From NCBI GenBank assembly GCA_964017965.1, contig CAXHNV010000001.1, positions 62,001-126,000 on the forward strand: a DNA stretch of 64,000 nt, given 5' to 3'. This stretch comes from UBA2883 sp964017965. GTDB taxonomy: Bacteria > Cyanobacteriota > Vampirovibrionia > Gastranaerophilales > Gastranaerophilaceae. Made by a program: the position numbers and the translations under genes. Positions 8,372-17,031 of the stretch are shown piece after piece. Numbering within the stretch: position 1 is the stretch's first letter; each line of letters opens with the position of its first letter. The notes below the pieces were generated by a model, which saw nothing but the letters and a program-made list of their open reading frames with translations, was not told where the DNA came from and made no database searches.

Positions 8372-8964
8372 AATTTATTGTTATAACCGAATAAATATAT
8401 TATACCAACAAGTGACACATAAAACAAAAGCTCGGTAATTTCTTCAAAAACAAAGTTGTGAGTAACTTTTTCAGCATAAAGACCTAAGCCCATACCCAAT
8501 AACATTAACAAAATATTCCATACAGGCAGTTTAATCTTAGAAAGAAACGCCCACAAATCTACAAATAACTTATTCTTAAAGAAATAAAAAGCAACATAAG
8601 CCATATAAGCACCGTACAAAGGATGAGCTAACCAGCCGTACTTGATATCCTTCCAACCATAGAAAGTATTCACCGTATCAGGCACAGGGAAGAATAACGT
8701 TCTGCCGCAATTAACCTCTCTCAAAATCAAAATAACAAGAACCATTGCTGCAAAATAGAAAAACTGTTTGTTAACTTTGCTCTTCACAGCAAGATAAACA
8801 CCAAAAAACAAAACTACCATTTGCAAGTTTTCTAACAATCCGTTTTCATATCCATACTGTTCAGGTAAAAACATTACACAAGGTACCACAAGCAAAGCTA
8901 CTGCTAAAGCAATAAGTGTTACAGGATAACACTTAAAATCAAAATGATTCTTTAAAAATTCCAT
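8356..8964 (-). CDS. multi-pass membrane protein, unknown family
   Basis: A 202-aa protein with about six hydrophobic segments (near residues 15-35, 45-62, 68-83, 110-128, 148-165, 175-195). Loop residues that look conserved-type include Y-G-x-E-N-G-L-x-E-N-L-Q, R-E-V-N-C-G-R and W-K-D-I-K-Y-G, with F-E-E-I-T-E-L in the last helix pair. I do not recognise a named family. It precedes and slightly overlaps the short uvrA gene, so the two are probably co-expressed; whether it transports or shields against the same compound is inference only. Confidence 0.75.
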   Translation of the reverse strand: MEFLKNHFDFKCYPVTLIALAVALLVVPCVMFLPEQYGYENGLLENLQMVVLFFGVYLAVKSKVNKQFFYFAAMVLVILILREVNCGRTLFFPVPDTVNTFYGWKDIKYGWLAHPLYGAYMAYVAFYFFKNKLFVDLWAFLSKIKLPVWNILLMLLGMGLGLYAEKVTHNFVFEEITELLFYVSLVGIIYLFGYNNKFWLKD

Positions 8965-8980
8965 TATTTGTTCCTCACTA

Positions 8981-9016
8981 AAAAAAGAGGGACATACTAT
9001 TAATGTCCCTCTTTTT
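8981..9016 (-). terminator. terminator at the end of the fab operon
   Basis: Nine-bp stem GAGGGACAT / ATGTCCCTC (8987-8995, 9003-9011) flanked by A-tract and T-tract, so it works on the minus strand just after fabF and could also work on the plus strand. Confidence 0.9.
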
Positions 9017-9026
9017 ATAAAATTTA

Positions 9027-10280
9027 CTATACTTCTTTGAATACCAAAGTAGCGTTGTGTCCGCCAAAACCAAATGAATTTGATAATGCTGCGTGAACTT
9101 CTGCTTTTTGAGCCTTATGCGGAACATAGTTCAAATTAGCAACTTCTTCATCTTGATTATCCAAATTGATTGTTGGAGGAACAAGGTTTTCGTTAATAGT
9201 CTTAACACATACGATACTTTCAACAGCACCTGTAGCACCCAACATGTGACCGTGCATACTCTTTGTTGAACTTACGTACAAGTCAGCGTTTTCGTCTTTA
9301 GAACCAAACATTCTTTCAACAGCCTTAGATTCAGCCTTATCGCCTAAACCTGTACTTGTACCGTGTGTATTGATGTATTGAATATCTTGTGGTTTCAAAC
9401 CTGCGTCTTGAAGTGCAAATTCCATAGACTTAGTTGCACCGTTACCTTCCGGACAAGGAGCAACCATATCATGTGCGTCAGCAGATTGACCGTAACCAAC
9501 GATTTCAGCATAAATCTTAGCACCTCTAGCCTTAGCATGTTCATATTCTTCAAGAATAAGTACACCTGCGCCTTCACCCATGACAAAACCGTCTCTATCC
9601 TTATCGTAAGGTCTTGAAGCTTTTTCAGGAGCATCGTTTCTCTTAGATAACGTTCTTGCTGTTGTAAATGCACCGATACCGATTGTTGTAATTGTAGCTT
9701 CACAACCGCCTGCTACCATTGCATCAGCATCACCGTATTGGATAGCTCTAAACGCGTCACCAACTGAATGAGTACCTGTTGCACAAGCTGATACAACCGC
9801 TTTGTTTACACCTTTGAATCCATATCTCATAGAAATACGACCTGATGCCATGTCTACAATCAACATAGGGATTGTAAAAGGTGAACCTTTCGTAGGGCCT
9901 CTGTTAATCATAGCTAAGTGGTTCTTTTCAAATGTTTTGAAACCGCCTGCTGCTGAACTTACAATAACACCTACTCTGTATGGATCATAATCTGCTTCAT
10001 CCAATTTTGCGTCCTTAATAGCTTCATCTGCGGCTACTACTGCAAACTGGGTATATCTATCCATACGTTTTGCATCTTTTGCATCTATATAATCTTCCGG
10101 ATTAAAATCTTTGTCTTTAATTTCGCCTGCAATCTTAACTGATTGTAATTCTGTATCCATTGATTCAATTAATGAAATACCACTTTTACCATTAACCATA
10201 GCAGACCAAAAATTATCTACCCCTATCCCACAAGGAGTTACTGCGCCCATACCGGTTATTACTACTCTACGTTTTGTCAT
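9027..10280 (-). CDS. fabF: beta-ketoacyl-ACP synthase II
   Basis: A 417-aa KAS II. It carries out decarboxylative Claisen condensation of malonyl-ACP with acyl-ACP in fatty-acid elongation. The Cys-His-His triad is visible: A-C-A-T-G-T-H-S (Cys near 164), N-T-H-G-T-S-T-G-L-G-D, and S-M-H-G-H-M-L-G-A-T-G-A. The start at 10278-10280 (M-T-K-R-R-V-V-I-T-G-M-G) is preferred over a 16-codon longer frame, because it matches the family N-terminus and has AAAGGTAG upstream. It is the last gene of the rpmF-plsX-fab cluster. Confidence 0.97.
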   Translation of the reverse strand: MTKRRVVITGMGAVTPCGIGVDNFWSAMVNGKSGISLIESMDTELQSVKIAGEIKDKDFNPEDYIDAKDAKRMDRYTQFAVVAADEAIKDAKLDEADYDPYRVGVIVSSAAGGFKTFEKNHLAMINRGPTKGSPFTIPMLIVDMASGRISMRYGFKGVNKAVVSACATGTHSVGDAFRAIQYGDADAMVAGGCEATITTIGIGAFTTARTLSKRNDAPEKASRPYDKDRDGFVMGEGAGVLILEEYEHAKARGAKIYAEIVGYGQSADAHDMVAPCPEGNGATKSMEFALQDAGLKPQDIQYINTHGTSTGLGDKAESKAVERMFGSKDENADLYVSSTKSMHGHMLGATGAVESIVCVKTINENLVPPTINLDNQDEEVANLNYVPHKAQKAEVHAALSNSFGFGGHNATLVFKEV

Positions 10281-10302
10281 CTTTCTACCTTTTCCATTTA
10301 TA

Positions 10303-10329
10303 AATGCGGGGGCAATAATCCCCCGCATT
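10303..10329 (-). promoter_or_regulatory. intercistronic GC hairpin between acpP and fabF
   Basis: Perfect 10-bp stem AATGCGGGGG / CCCCCGCATT with loop CAATAAT. No T-tract follows in the direction of transcription, so it looks like an mRNA-stabilising or processing hairpin protecting the acpP message. Confidence 0.7.
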
Positions 10330-10342
10330 CTATAATAATCTC

Positions 10343-10579
10343 TTATGAGTGAGCCTCAATATAGTTAACTGCGTCTTGAACTGTTTGAATTTGTTCAGCT
10401 TCTTCTTCAGGAATTTCGCAACCGAATTCTTCTTCGAAAGCCATTACTAATTCAACTGTATCTAATGAATCAGCACCTAAGTCAGCTGAGAAGCTAGCTT
10501 CTGGAGTTACAATTGATTCATCATCAAGGCTTAATTGACTAACTACAACTTTTTTTACTTTTTCAAATGTTTCGCTCAT
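10343..10579 (-). CDS. acpP: acyl carrier protein
   Basis: A 78-aa acidic protein with the phosphopantetheine attachment motif G-A-D-S-L-D-T-V-E-L (Ser near residue 38). It shuttles acyl chains among the Fab enzymes encoded next to it. The size, the acidic helix content and the position between fabG and fabF are canonical. A stable hairpin follows the stop codon, fitting a message made in excess of fabF. Confidence 0.98.
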   Translation of the reverse strand: MSETFEKVKKVVVSQLSLDDESIVTPEASFSADLGADSLDTVELVMAFEEEFGCEIPEEEAEQIQTVQDAVNYIEAHS

Positions 10580-10659
10580 TTTTAAATCCTCATTTTTTCT
10601 TAAATATACTACACTGTTTTCATTTTAAATTATACATTCTAAAGATTATTTTGCAAATC

Positions 10660-11391
10660 TTATATAATCAAAGCACCTGCAACTTCAATCGCTTGACCTG
10701 ATACATAATCAGCATCCAATGCTAAATACTTAACTGTCTTAGCGATATCTTCAGGAGTTCCTAATCTCTTCATCGGAATAGCTTTTGTGTATTCTTCGAT
10801 GTTAGGAAGGTCTGCTGTCATAGCTGTTTGGATAAATCCAGGACATACAGCATTAACTCTGATGTTTCTTGAACCAAATTCCTTAGCCAATGTTTTTGTC
10901 AAACCGATCAAACCAGCTTTAGAAGCTGAGTAGTTAGCTTGACCAGGGTTACCGTGTAAACCTACAACACTTGACATGTTGATAATAGAACCTTGACGAG
11001 CTTTCATCATATATTTGATTACAGCGTGAGTTACACAATATGCACTTGTTAAGTTAATCTTGATAACTCTTTCCCATTGTTCCATATCCATTCTTACGAA
11101 CAAACCGTCTTTTGTGATACCTGCGTTGTTCAACAAGATATCAATTTTGCCGTGTTCAGCAATCATTTTATCAACATTTTCTTTTACTGCTTCATCATTT
11201 GATACGTCGAAGCTATAGAAATAAGCGTTTACACCACAAGCTTTTAATTCATCTAAAGCCGGTTGAGCTTTTTCTGCATCACAAATATCATTGATAATGA
11301 TATCACAGCCTGCTTTTGCTAATTCAAGCGCACAAGCAAGACCGATACCACGAGAACCGCCTGTGATTAAAGCAATTTTTCTTTCTGTCAT
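10660..11391 (-). CDS. fabG: 3-oxoacyl-ACP reductase
   Basis: A 243-aa classical short-chain dehydrogenase that reduces 3-ketoacyl-ACP with NADPH. It shows the cofactor motif T-G-G-S-R-G-I-G, N-N-A-G-I-T, catalytic Ser in S-S-V-V-G, and Y-S-A-S-K-A-G. AAGGAG stands nine bases before the ATG. It sits between fabD and acpP, as in many fab clusters. The substrate assignment rests on context. Confidence 0.95.
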   Translation of the reverse strand: MTERKIALITGGSRGIGLACALELAKAGCDIIINDICDAEKAQPALDELKACGVNAYFYSFDVSNDEAVKENVDKMIAEHGKIDILLNNAGITKDGLFVRMDMEQWERVIKINLTSAYCVTHAVIKYMMKARQGSIINMSSVVGLHGNPGQANYSASKAGLIGLTKTLAKEFGSRNIRVNAVCPGFIQTAMTADLPNIEEYTKAIPMKRLGTPEDIAKTVKYLALDADYVSGQAIEVAGALII

Positions 11392-11410
11392 TAATTTTCT
11401 CCTTATTTAT

Positions 11411-11425
11411 GTCGGGAATCCCGAC
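11411..11425 (-). repeat. small perfect palindrome between fabD and fabG
   Basis: GTCGGGA-A-TCCCGAC, seven-base arms around one base, in the 62-bp gap before fabG. It could be a short RNA hairpin or a protein-binding site; no T-tract follows. Confidence 0.5.
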
Positions 11426-11453
11426 TCTCCCTAATTTCTCTTTATACTTATAA

Positions 11454-12401
11454 TTAAACCCCTGCTAATTCTTCTTTCAAAGCACTAACAGTAGCATCTA
11501 ATGATGCTTTGTCAAATACGTTATAAGTCTTAACTTCAGCGTTAATCTTCTTATTTAAACCTGCAAGAACTTTACCAGGTCCGATTTCTACAAAAGTATC
11601 AACACCGTTTGCAATCATATTTTGAATAGTTTGCGTCCAATGAACTGATGAATAAATCTGTCTAGGCATTTTAGCCATAAATTCATCCGCATTCATAGTC
11701 TCTTTCGCATCAACGTTAGTAACTACAGGCATCTTAGCGTCAGATAGTTCCAAGCCTGAAACAAAACCTGCGAACTCATTACCTGCGTTTTCCATAAATT
11801 TAGAGTGAAAAGCACCTGATACAGCAAGAGGAACAACTCTTCTGACACCATTTGCAAGCAAGTATTCACTCGTTGCCTTAACAGCGTCTTCTGCACCTGT
11901 AATAACAACCTGCGCAGGTGAATTGTAGTTAGCTACATCAACATAACCAACCTTAGAACCCTCAGCAAGACCCGCTTGCAACTGTTCTTCACTCGCGTTC
12001 AATACAGCAGCCATGCTTCCGCCCCTTGTTTCACTCATCAAATCAGCTCTTTTTTGGATAGCCTTCAAAGCTGTTTCAAGGTTCATAACACCAGCTGTAT
12101 ACATTGCACAATATTCACCTAAACTGTGACCCGCAACGTAATCAGGAGTAATATCCAACTCTTCTCTCAAAGCTTCTAATATAGCAATTGATGTTGTCAC
12201 AATACAAGGCTGAGTGTTAACTGTTTGCTTCAAACTATCCTCTGGACCTTCGAAACATAAAGTAGAAACACTTTTACCTAAAACACTGTCTGCAGTTTCA
12301 TAAACATTTTTTGCAGCAGAAGAAACTTCTGCAACATCTTTACCCATGCCTACTGCTTGTGCGCCCTGTCCCGGAAACAAGAATGCTATTTTCTTTGTCA
12401 T
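11454..12401 (-). CDS. fabD: malonyl-CoA:ACP transacylase
   Basis: About 315 aa. F-P-G-Q-G-A-Q at the N-terminus and G-H-S-L-G-E-Y with the nucleophilic Ser near residue 90 identify the malonyl-CoA-ACP transferase that loads ACP for chain extension. Gln and Arg of the oxyanion and carboxylate-binding motifs (Q-K-R-A-D-L-M) are present. The second Met of the frame is taken as the start because AGAAGGG is then at proper distance. Confidence 0.96.
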   Translation of the reverse strand: MTKKIAFLFPGQGAQAVGMGKDVAEVSSAAKNVYETADSVLGKSVSTLCFEGPEDSLKQTVNTQPCIVTTSIAILEALREELDITPDYVAGHSLGEYCAMYTAGVMNLETALKAIQKRADLMSETRGGSMAAVLNASEEQLQAGLAEGSKVGYVDVANYNSPAQVVITGAEDAVKATSEYLLANGVRRVVPLAVSGAFHSKFMENAGNEFAGFVSGLELSDAKMPVVTNVDAKETMNADEFMAKMPRQIYSSVHWTQTIQNMIANGVDTFVEIGPGKVLAGLNKKINAEVKTYNVFDKASLDATVSALKEELAGV

Positions 12402-12434
12402 CTTCATATCCCTTCTTATTCAAATTTGCTATTA

Positions 12435-13445
12435 CTAGCAAATTCCTTCTCTCAATCTAACTATAGCGCCACCCCAGGTCATACCTGCACCAAAACCGCA
12501 AAGGATAGCTTTTGAACCTAATTTAACAGTTCCTTTTTCAACACCCTCAGCTAACGCGATAGGTACAGAAGCTGCTGATGTATTACCATAGTATTTGATA
12601 TTTGTAATAACTTTGTCATCGCTGTATTCAAGTCTTTCTTGAACAGCTTGAATAATTCTCAAGTTAGCCTGGTGAGGAATCAAATATTCGATTTCTTCCG
12701 CTTTCAAACCTGCTTGAGCAATCAAATCTTCAATATATTGAGGTAAGATTCTTACAACAAACTTGTAAACCTCTTTACCATTCATGTGAATAAATCTGTC
12801 TTTTTCTTCTGCCGGTTCAACCAAAGGACAGTTTTGACCAACTGTATCTTTATAAATCATTTCACCGATAGAACCTTTAGCCTTGATATCGATAGCTAAA
12901 ATGTCATCAATACCGTCTTCAGCCGGTGTAAGAACCATTGCACCTGCACCGTCACCAAACAGGATTGAAGTTCCTCTGTCTGACCAGTCTAAATATTTTG
13001 TATTGTTATCGGTTGCAACAATCAAAATATTTTTGTAAATACCTGAATTGATAAATCCTCTTGCAACTTGCATACCGTAAATCAAACCTGAGCATGCCGC
13101 TGTCATATCAAATGCAGGAATATCTGTTTCAATACCCAATCTTGCTTGAATATGACAAGCTAAAGCAGGGTACATTTGAGGTGGAGCAGATGATGCTGCA
13201 ATAATCAAATCAAGTTCTTCCGGTTTCATATTAGCTTTTGCTAAAGCTTTTTCTGCTGCTTCAAAACCTAAATCGATAGCATTCTGGTTACCTGAAACAA
13301 CTCTTCTTTCCTTAATACCTGTACGTGAATAAATCCATTCATCTGATGTATCATACAATTTTGTTAAATCATCATTAGTGATAACCGTTTCCGGAATTCC
13401 GTATCCTACACCTGCTATCCTTACCGGAATGTAACTATTAGTCAT
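12435..13445 (-). CDS. fabH: beta-ketoacyl-ACP synthase III
   Basis: A 336-aa KAS III initiating fatty-acid synthesis from an acyl-CoA primer and malonyl-ACP. The Cys-His-Asn triad is present: T-A-A-C-S-G-L (Cys near 120), P-H-Q-A-N-L-R-I and G-N-T-S-A-A-S. It starts three bases after the plsX stop and is followed by fabD, the standard plsX-fabH-fabD order. Confidence 0.97.
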   Translation of the reverse strand: MTNSYIPVRIAGVGYGIPETVITNDDLTKLYDTSDEWIYSRTGIKERRVVSGNQNAIDLGFEAAEKALAKANMKPEELDLIIAASSAPPQMYPALACHIQARLGIETDIPAFDMTAACSGLIYGMQVARGFINSGIYKNILIVATDNNTKYLDWSDRGTSILFGDGAGAMVLTPAEDGIDDILAIDIKAKGSIGEMIYKDTVGQNCPLVEPAEEKDRFIHMNGKEVYKFVVRILPQYIEDLIAQAGLKAEEIEYLIPHQANLRIIQAVQERLEYSDDKVITNIKYYGNTSAASVPIALAEGVEKGTVKLGSKAILCGFGAGMTWGGAIVRLREGIC

Positions 13446-13448
13446 TTC

Positions 13449-14507
13449 TTATCCCTCAATAAATTCTGAAATTTTCTTGTTAACGCCTGTTTCAACAGCA
13501 TCCTTAGCTACTCTGATTGCATTCTTAATAGCATAAGCTCTGCTTCGTCCGTGAGCAATAACAGAAATTCCCCTTACTCCCAACAATAAAGAACCACCGA
13601 ATTCTTCGTAATTGATTCTCTTATAAATTCTTCTCATAAACGGTTTTGCTAATAAACCGACTATCATACCTATAAAATCAGATTTAAACTCTGCTTGCAA
13701 CATATGGAACAACATTGAAGAAGAACCTTCGGTTACTTTCAACGCAACGTTTCCTACAAACCCGTCACAAACAACAACATCACATTTACTTAAGAAAATC
13801 TCTTTGCCTTCGATATTACCTACAAAGTTAATATTTTCAGAGTCTTCTTCCAAAAGCTTGTGAGTTTCTTTAGCTAAAGGGTTACCCTTTTCAGCTTCTT
13901 CACCGATATTCAAAACGCCAACCCTTGGGTTTTCTATTCCGAGAACATTCTTAGAATAAGTAGCACCCATAACGGCAAACTGTTTTAACATCTGAGCGGT
14001 ACAATCGCTATTCGCACCACCGTCAATCAAAACGATAGGTTTTGCAACAGTAGGCAATGTAACAGCAATCGCAGGTCTTGTAATACCTTTGATTCTGCCA
14101 AGCCCGAATAAACTTGAAGCCATTGCAGCACCGGTAGAACCTGCTGCCACAATACCGTCTGAATATCCGTCTGCAACTGATTTTACAGCTTTAACGATAG
14201 ACGAGTCTTTCTTCTTACGAATAGCTTGTCCCACAGCTTCACCCATTTCAATAACTTCGGAAGCGTGAGTAACGGTATAATCGATTTTATCCAAATCAAT
14301 CTTAACCTTCATCTGACGGCCTTTTTTACCGCAATCAGAATAAATTCCACCAACTTTTGCAATCTTTTTCAACTCAGCGTTTATTTCGTCTTCTTTACCA
14401 ACGATATCCAATGCTACGCCGTATTCCTGAGCAGCCCAAACAGCACCGGCTACAATCTCACCGGGAGCATGGTCTCCACCCATTGCATCAATAGCTATTC
14501 TTGTCAT
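13449..14507 (-). CDS. plsX: phosphate acyltransferase PlsX
   Basis: A 352-aa enzyme converting acyl-ACP to acyl-phosphate for PlsY in phospholipid synthesis. A-I-D-A-M-G-G-D-H-A-P at the N-terminus and G-S-T-G-A, D-G-G-A-N-S, D-G-F-V-G-N are family signatures. An AGAGGA ribosome-binding site precedes the ATG. It lies between rpmF and fabH, the conserved bacterial yceD-rpmF-plsX-fabH arrangement. Confidence 0.97.
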   Translation of the reverse strand: MTRIAIDAMGGDHAPGEIVAGAVWAAQEYGVALDIVGKEDEINAELKKIAKVGGIYSDCGKKGRQMKVKIDLDKIDYTVTHASEVIEMGEAVGQAIRKKKDSSIVKAVKSVADGYSDGIVAAGSTGAAMASSLFGLGRIKGITRPAIAVTLPTVAKPIVLIDGGANSDCTAQMLKQFAVMGATYSKNVLGIENPRVGVLNIGEEAEKGNPLAKETHKLLEEDSENINFVGNIEGKEIFLSKCDVVVCDGFVGNVALKVTEGSSSMLFHMLQAEFKSDFIGMIVGLLAKPFMRRIYKRINYEEFGGSLLLGVRGISVIAHGRSRAYAIKNAIRVAKDAVETGVNKKISEFIEG

Positions 14508-14525
14508 CTCGTCCTCTTAAATTAA

Positions 14526-14852
14526 CTATTCTTCTGTAGATTTTTCTTCTTCAACAACTTCTGTTGCTTCTTCTTTTACTTCTTCAGCTTCTACAACTGC
14601 TTCTTCAACCTTTGTTGATTTCTTTGTAGATTTTTTAGCTTTTTTAACTTCTTTAACAGGAGCAACTTCTTCAACTCTGTCTTTCAAACTAACAGGTTGT
14701 CCTTTATAATATCCGCATGCTGTACATACAGTGTGTGTTAAAGCAGGTTGACCGCAGTTTTTACATACTGTTGTTTCCGGTTTTGTTGCTTTCCAATTTG
14801 ATCTTCTTTTTCCTTGAGCACTGTGCCCTGTTCTTTTCTTTGGTACTGCCAT
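14526..14852 (-). CDS. rpmF: ribosomal protein L32 with Glu/Lys-rich C-terminal extension
   Basis: Residues 1-57 are a normal L32 (M-A-V-P-K-K-R-T-G-H-S) with the zinc-binding C-x-x-C pairs C-K-N-C-G and C-T-A-C-G. Unusually, about 50 residues follow: first Lys-rich (K-K-A-K-K-S-T-K-K), then almost only Glu/Val/Thr. Typical L32 ends near residue 57-60, so the protein is nearly doubled. The frame stays open without a frameshift, so the tail is real coding sequence. Confidence 0.95.
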   Translation of the reverse strand: MAVPKKRTGHSAQGKRRSNWKATKPETTVCKNCGQPALTHTVCTACGYYKGQPVSLKDRVEEVAPVKEVKKAKKSTKKSTKVEEAVVEAEEVKEEATEVVEEEKSTEE

Positions 14853-14884
14853 TTTCTTATACCTTTCTTTCTATATTCTATTCT

Positions 14885-15379
14885 CTATTTTCGACTATTA
14901 TTTTCTATTTGGATGGTCTTGAACACTGCCATTCTCTCATCCTGAACAAACTGTTCATCATCTTTAACAAATTTGCCCTCATTACAATTTATACCACAAA
15001 CTTTTTTATTTGGTAACTGTAATATTACAGATTGATACAATAAGTCATAAACATCAATCTCTTTTTCGCCGTTCAAATCTGTTATAAACTGTCCTTCTTT
15101 TAGCTCGGTTTCTTGCTTAGGTTCATCAAACAAACTGCGTTTTGCGTACATCTCCTTAACCTTAAAGTCCAAATCGTAGTCATAATTTTTTAGACATAAG
15201 TCACATTCAAGATTAATTTTACCCTTAACAGTTCCTTCAACCTGAATAAATTCACCAAGCGATATAAAATCCAACTCAGCCCTAATCTGAGCCTTGATTT
15301 CAGGTAACTCATCATCAAACTCATAATGGTATATTTTATTCTTTGAATTTTCAATATCTTCTATTGAAAGTTTATACAT
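14885..15379 (-). CDS. yceD: YceD/DUF177 family protein
   Basis: About 164 aa. The central G-K-I-N-L-E-C-D-L-C-L-K-N-Y and later D-V-Y-D-L-L-Y-Q-S and C-G-I-N-C-N-E are DUF177 hallmarks. The protein is conserved next to rpmF in most bacteria and in E. coli has been connected to 23S rRNA/L32 function. The start was placed at the Met with AGGA ten bases upstream; it overlaps the end of the preceding 81-aa gene. Confidence 0.9.
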   Translation of the reverse strand: MYKLSIEDIENSKNKIYHYEFDDELPEIKAQIRAELDFISLGEFIQVEGTVKGKINLECDLCLKNYDYDLDFKVKEMYAKRSLFDEPKQETELKEGQFITDLNGEKEIDVYDLLYQSVILQLPNKKVCGINCNEGKFVKDDEQFVQDERMAVFKTIQIENNSRK

Positions 15380-15617
15380 AAGTTTCATCCTGTAAAACTA
15401 CGCCTGAAATTTGAGTAGATACAAACGCAATCTTTTTAACCGGTCCGTTTGCTTCTTTTTCCACTAAAACAGGTGACGGATTCTTCATCAACTGTTTCAT
15501 TTCCAAATACACTGCTTGAGGATTATCAAAATATAACAACACCGGTGTAGCTACACCTTTTAAGAATAATACTAATGCTGTTCTTGTTTTTTGTTGCGGC
15601 ATATATTGTTGAGCCAT
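15372..15617 (-). CDS. conserved-looking 81-aa protein, unknown function
   Basis: A small soluble protein with a strong ribosome-binding site (AGAGGAAG) before its ATG. It contains two predicted beta-rich stretches (T-A-L-V-L-F-L-K-G, P-V-L-L-Y-F) and K-I-A-F-V-S-T-Q-I-S near the end. I recognise no family. It begins the second half of the cluster, after the strong secY hairpin, and overlaps yceD, so co-translation with yceD is likely. Confidence 0.75.
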   Translation of the reverse strand: MAQQYMPQQKTRTALVLFLKGVATPVLLYFDNPQAVYLEMKQLMKNPSPVLVEKEANGPVKKIAFVSTQISGVVLQDETYV

Positions 15618-15648
15618 AATAACTTCCTCTTATTCTGTTAAAACTTTA

Positions 15649-15682
15649 AAAAAGTGAATAAGGTTAAACCTTATTCACTTTA
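15649..15682 (-). terminator. strong hairpin terminator after secY
   Basis: Perfect 15-base arms AAAGTGAATAAGGTT / AACCTTATTCACTTT (15651-15665, 15667-15681) followed on the minus strand by six T residues. It should end or attenuate the rpsE-secY message before the 81-aa/yceD/rpmF/fab genes. Confidence 0.85.
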
Positions 15683-15687
15683 ATATA

Positions 15688-17031
15688 TTATTTATCTTTC
15701 AAGAAAGATTCATAGTTTTTAGCTAATAGATGTGTTCTAACCTGATTGATTAAATCAAGCGCAACCCCAACCATGATGATTAGAGATGTAGCACCGATAC
15801 CTTGAACGGTTGTAATCTTAGTAATATAACTTGTAAACGAAGGTACAAGTGCAATAATACCAAGCGCCAAAGCACCGATAAACGTAACTCTTGATAAAAT
15901 CTTGTCTAAAGCATCAGATGTCGGTTTACCCGGTTTGATACCAGGGATTGATGAGCCGTATTTTTTAAGATTAGTAGCAATCTCTTTTGGCTGCATATTC
16001 GGCATAATAGATGCATAGAAGAATGTTAATAACACAATTAACGCAAAGTATATGACATAATATGTTGCACCTGACGGGCTAAACAATTTGTTCATATTAA
16101 GAACAACCGTTCTCAACATTTCGTTATGCAAAGGAGCTTGTCCTAATACACTAAGAACTGTTGACGGGAACAATAGAATTGCAATCGCAAAGATGATAGG
16201 CATAACACCGCCCGGATTGAGCTTGAACGGAATATATGTATTAACTCCGCCATAAACCTTGTTACCAACCTGTCTTTTTGGATTAACAATAACTACTTTT
16301 CTCATAGCCTCTTGCATAATAACAATCAAAACCATAGTTGCAAAGAAGATTGCCAACAACATGAACAACCCGAATTGTAAACTAGGATCCTGTGTTACTA
16401 ATTCAGCGGTTCTTTGTGAATACAAAGGAATACCTGAGATAATACCCACAAAGATAATGAGCGAACCGCCGTTTCCGATACCACGCTCTGTTATAAGTTC
16501 AGATAACCACATAACAAGTACAGAACCTGCTGTTAATGAAGTTACGGAACTAATATAAAATAGCGCGTGTGGAACACCCGGTACAATTGCCGCAGGCAAA
16601 TGCGACATAAATATCATAAAAATTATAGACTGAAAAATCGCCAAAATCACTGTAAATATACGTGAATACTGAGCAAGTTTTCTTCTACCTGCCTCACCCT
16701 CTTCTTTTTGAAGTTTTTCTAAAGAAGGGATAACGACTGACACCAACTGAACAATGATTTGTGCGGTGATATAAGGTCCGATACCTAAAGCGAAGATAGA
16801 TACCTTACCCAACGCACCACCTGAGAACAAATCCAAAAATCCGATGATGTTGTTACCTGCAGCTATGTTTTGGAATACAGCGTTGTTAATCCCAAAAATT
16901 GGAACCTGAGCACCAAATCTGAATGCAACAATCATCAATAGCGTGAAGATAATCTTATCTTTCAAGCCTGATGCGTTCCACATAGCAGCTAAATCAGCCG
17001 ATGAAGGCATTTTTATGTTTTGTGTTGCCAT
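15688..17031 (-). CDS. secY: preprotein translocase subunit SecY
   Basis: A 447-aa integral membrane protein with ten hydrophobic segments, of normal SecY length. Recognisable are G-G-A-L-G-K-V-S-I-F-A-L-G-I-G-P-Y-I-T-A in the plug/TM2 area and the cytosolic loop R-G-I-G-N-G. It forms the protein-conducting channel with SecE/SecG, which are not in this window. Its ATG overlaps the rplO stop by one base. Downstream genes usual in this operon (adk, map, infA) are absent. Confidence 0.97.
   Translation of the reverse strand: MATQNIKMPSSADLAAMWNASGLKDKIIFTLLMIVAFRFGAQVPIFGINNAVFQNIAAGNNIIGFLDLFSGGALGKVSIFALGIGPYITAQIIVQLVSVVIPSLEKLQKEEGEAGRRKLAQYSRIFTVILAIFQSIIFMIFMSHLPAAIVPGVPHALFYISSVTSLTAGSVLVMWLSELITERGIGNGGSLIIFVGIISGIPLYSQRTAELVTQDPSLQFGLFMLLAIFFATMVLIVIMQEAMRKVVIVNPKRQVGNKVYGGVNTYIPFKLNPGGVMPIIFAIAILLFPSTVLSVLGQAPLHNEMLRTVVLNMNKLFSPSGATYYVIYFALIVLLTFFYASIMPNMQPKEIATNLKKYGSSIPGIKPGKPTSDALDKILSRVTFIGALALGIIALVPSFTSYITKITTVQGIGATSLIIMVGVALDLINQVRTHLLAKNYESFLKDK

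Noticed and set aside
10281..10328. 16-codon longer start for fabF
   Set aside because: It lies on the intercistronic hairpin and the family N-terminus begins at the internal Met with its own ribosome-binding site.
14717..15016. Hydrophobic frame opposite rpmF/yceD
   Set aside because: Antisense of two well-supported genes; it has no ribosome-binding site or homology signal.
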